DNA of 64,000 nucleotides from Hymenobacter sp. DG25A. Lineage in GTDB: Bacteria; Bacteroidota; Bacteroidia; Cytophagales; Hymenobacteraceae. The stretch lies in NCBI RefSeq assembly GCF_001280305.1, contig NZ_CP012623.1:1-64000 (forward strand). Direction: 5' to 3'. Each line of letters begins with the position of its first letter. Within the stretch, counting starts at the first letter, position 1. Below, piece by piece: positions 63,939 through 64,000 of this stretch. Made by a program: the position numbers and the translations under genes. The notes beneath the pieces were generated by a model. That model made no database searches, was not told where the DNA came from, and saw nothing but the letters and a program-made list of their open reading frames with translations.

Positions 63939-64000
63939 TTAATCCCAAAACTATGAAATGTCCTTTATCGTAAAATAAGGGAATACACCGAGAAAAAATA

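Overview
The window looks like a chromosomal segment of a GC-rich member of the Bacteroidota, most likely a Cytophagales genus such as Hymenobacter. The evidence is a full-length SprA (outer-membrane translocon of the type IX secretion system, T9SS), two large metalloproteases with T9SS C-terminal sorting domains, a TonB-dependent receptor with an N-terminal carboxypeptidase-like domain, many small lipoproteins, Bacteroidota-type promoters (TTG-N19-TAnnTTTG) and family-typical protein sequences. The genus is an inference; no rRNA gene is present.

Layout. 1-12.5 kb: accessory and housekeeping mix (lipoproteins, FrnE-like oxidoreductase, DUF1345 membrane protein, berberine-bridge-type FAD oxidase, two DUF2147 paralogues, O-methyltransferase, M61-like peptidase, GNAT, GAF protein). 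It carries several decayed genes (a frameshifted small secreted protein, a GNAT C-terminal remnant, a TonB-C protein split by an in-frame TAG) and two related clusters of palindromic repeats. 12.5-15.8 kb: an AT-rich island of four tightly packed genes: a haem-oxygenase-fold diiron oxidase, a Nmad2-like protein, an HTH/ImmA-IrrE metallopeptidase and a PIN nuclease. A 149-bp multi-hairpin inverted-repeat element precedes it and a terminator overlaps the end of its last gene. This is the best candidate for an undescribed system. 15.8-25.3 kb: mfd, a YdjM-like hydrolase, NYN-OB RNA nuclease, thioesterase, DUF962, GNAT, YajQ, TerC. 25.4-31.4 kb: divergent T9SS-exported M36 and M10-like metalloproteases, then a SpoU-type RNA methyltransferase. 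31.4-34.9 kb: mutS just downstream of a perfect 30-bp-arm palindromic repeat, then tRNA-Gly and tRNA-Leu. 35-45 kb: MoxR ATPase, flippase, glycosyltransferase, TonB receptor with a beta-helix-like lipoprotein, YicC, and a small secreted protein. 45-58.5 kb: M28 peptidase, vanZ, gcvH, sprA, ruvA, maeB, all on the minus strand, and a lipoprotein. 58.6-64 kb: LysM transglycosylase, gatA and two tatA genes in one minus-strand operon, then a GAF-LytTR regulator with a clear promoter.

How the parts connect. SprA, the two sorting-domain proteases and the Tat components together describe an export-heavy envelope. mutS and mfd are ordinary DNA repair. The island differs from its surroundings in base composition and in gene content (candidate metal-dependent oxidation, nucleotide-modification-associated fold, regulatory protease, nuclease), which suggests a horizontally acquired defence or toxin-antitoxin-like module. 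Its function is not known. All base-composition statements are by eye, and family calls rest on motifs and recalled family patterns, not on database searches.
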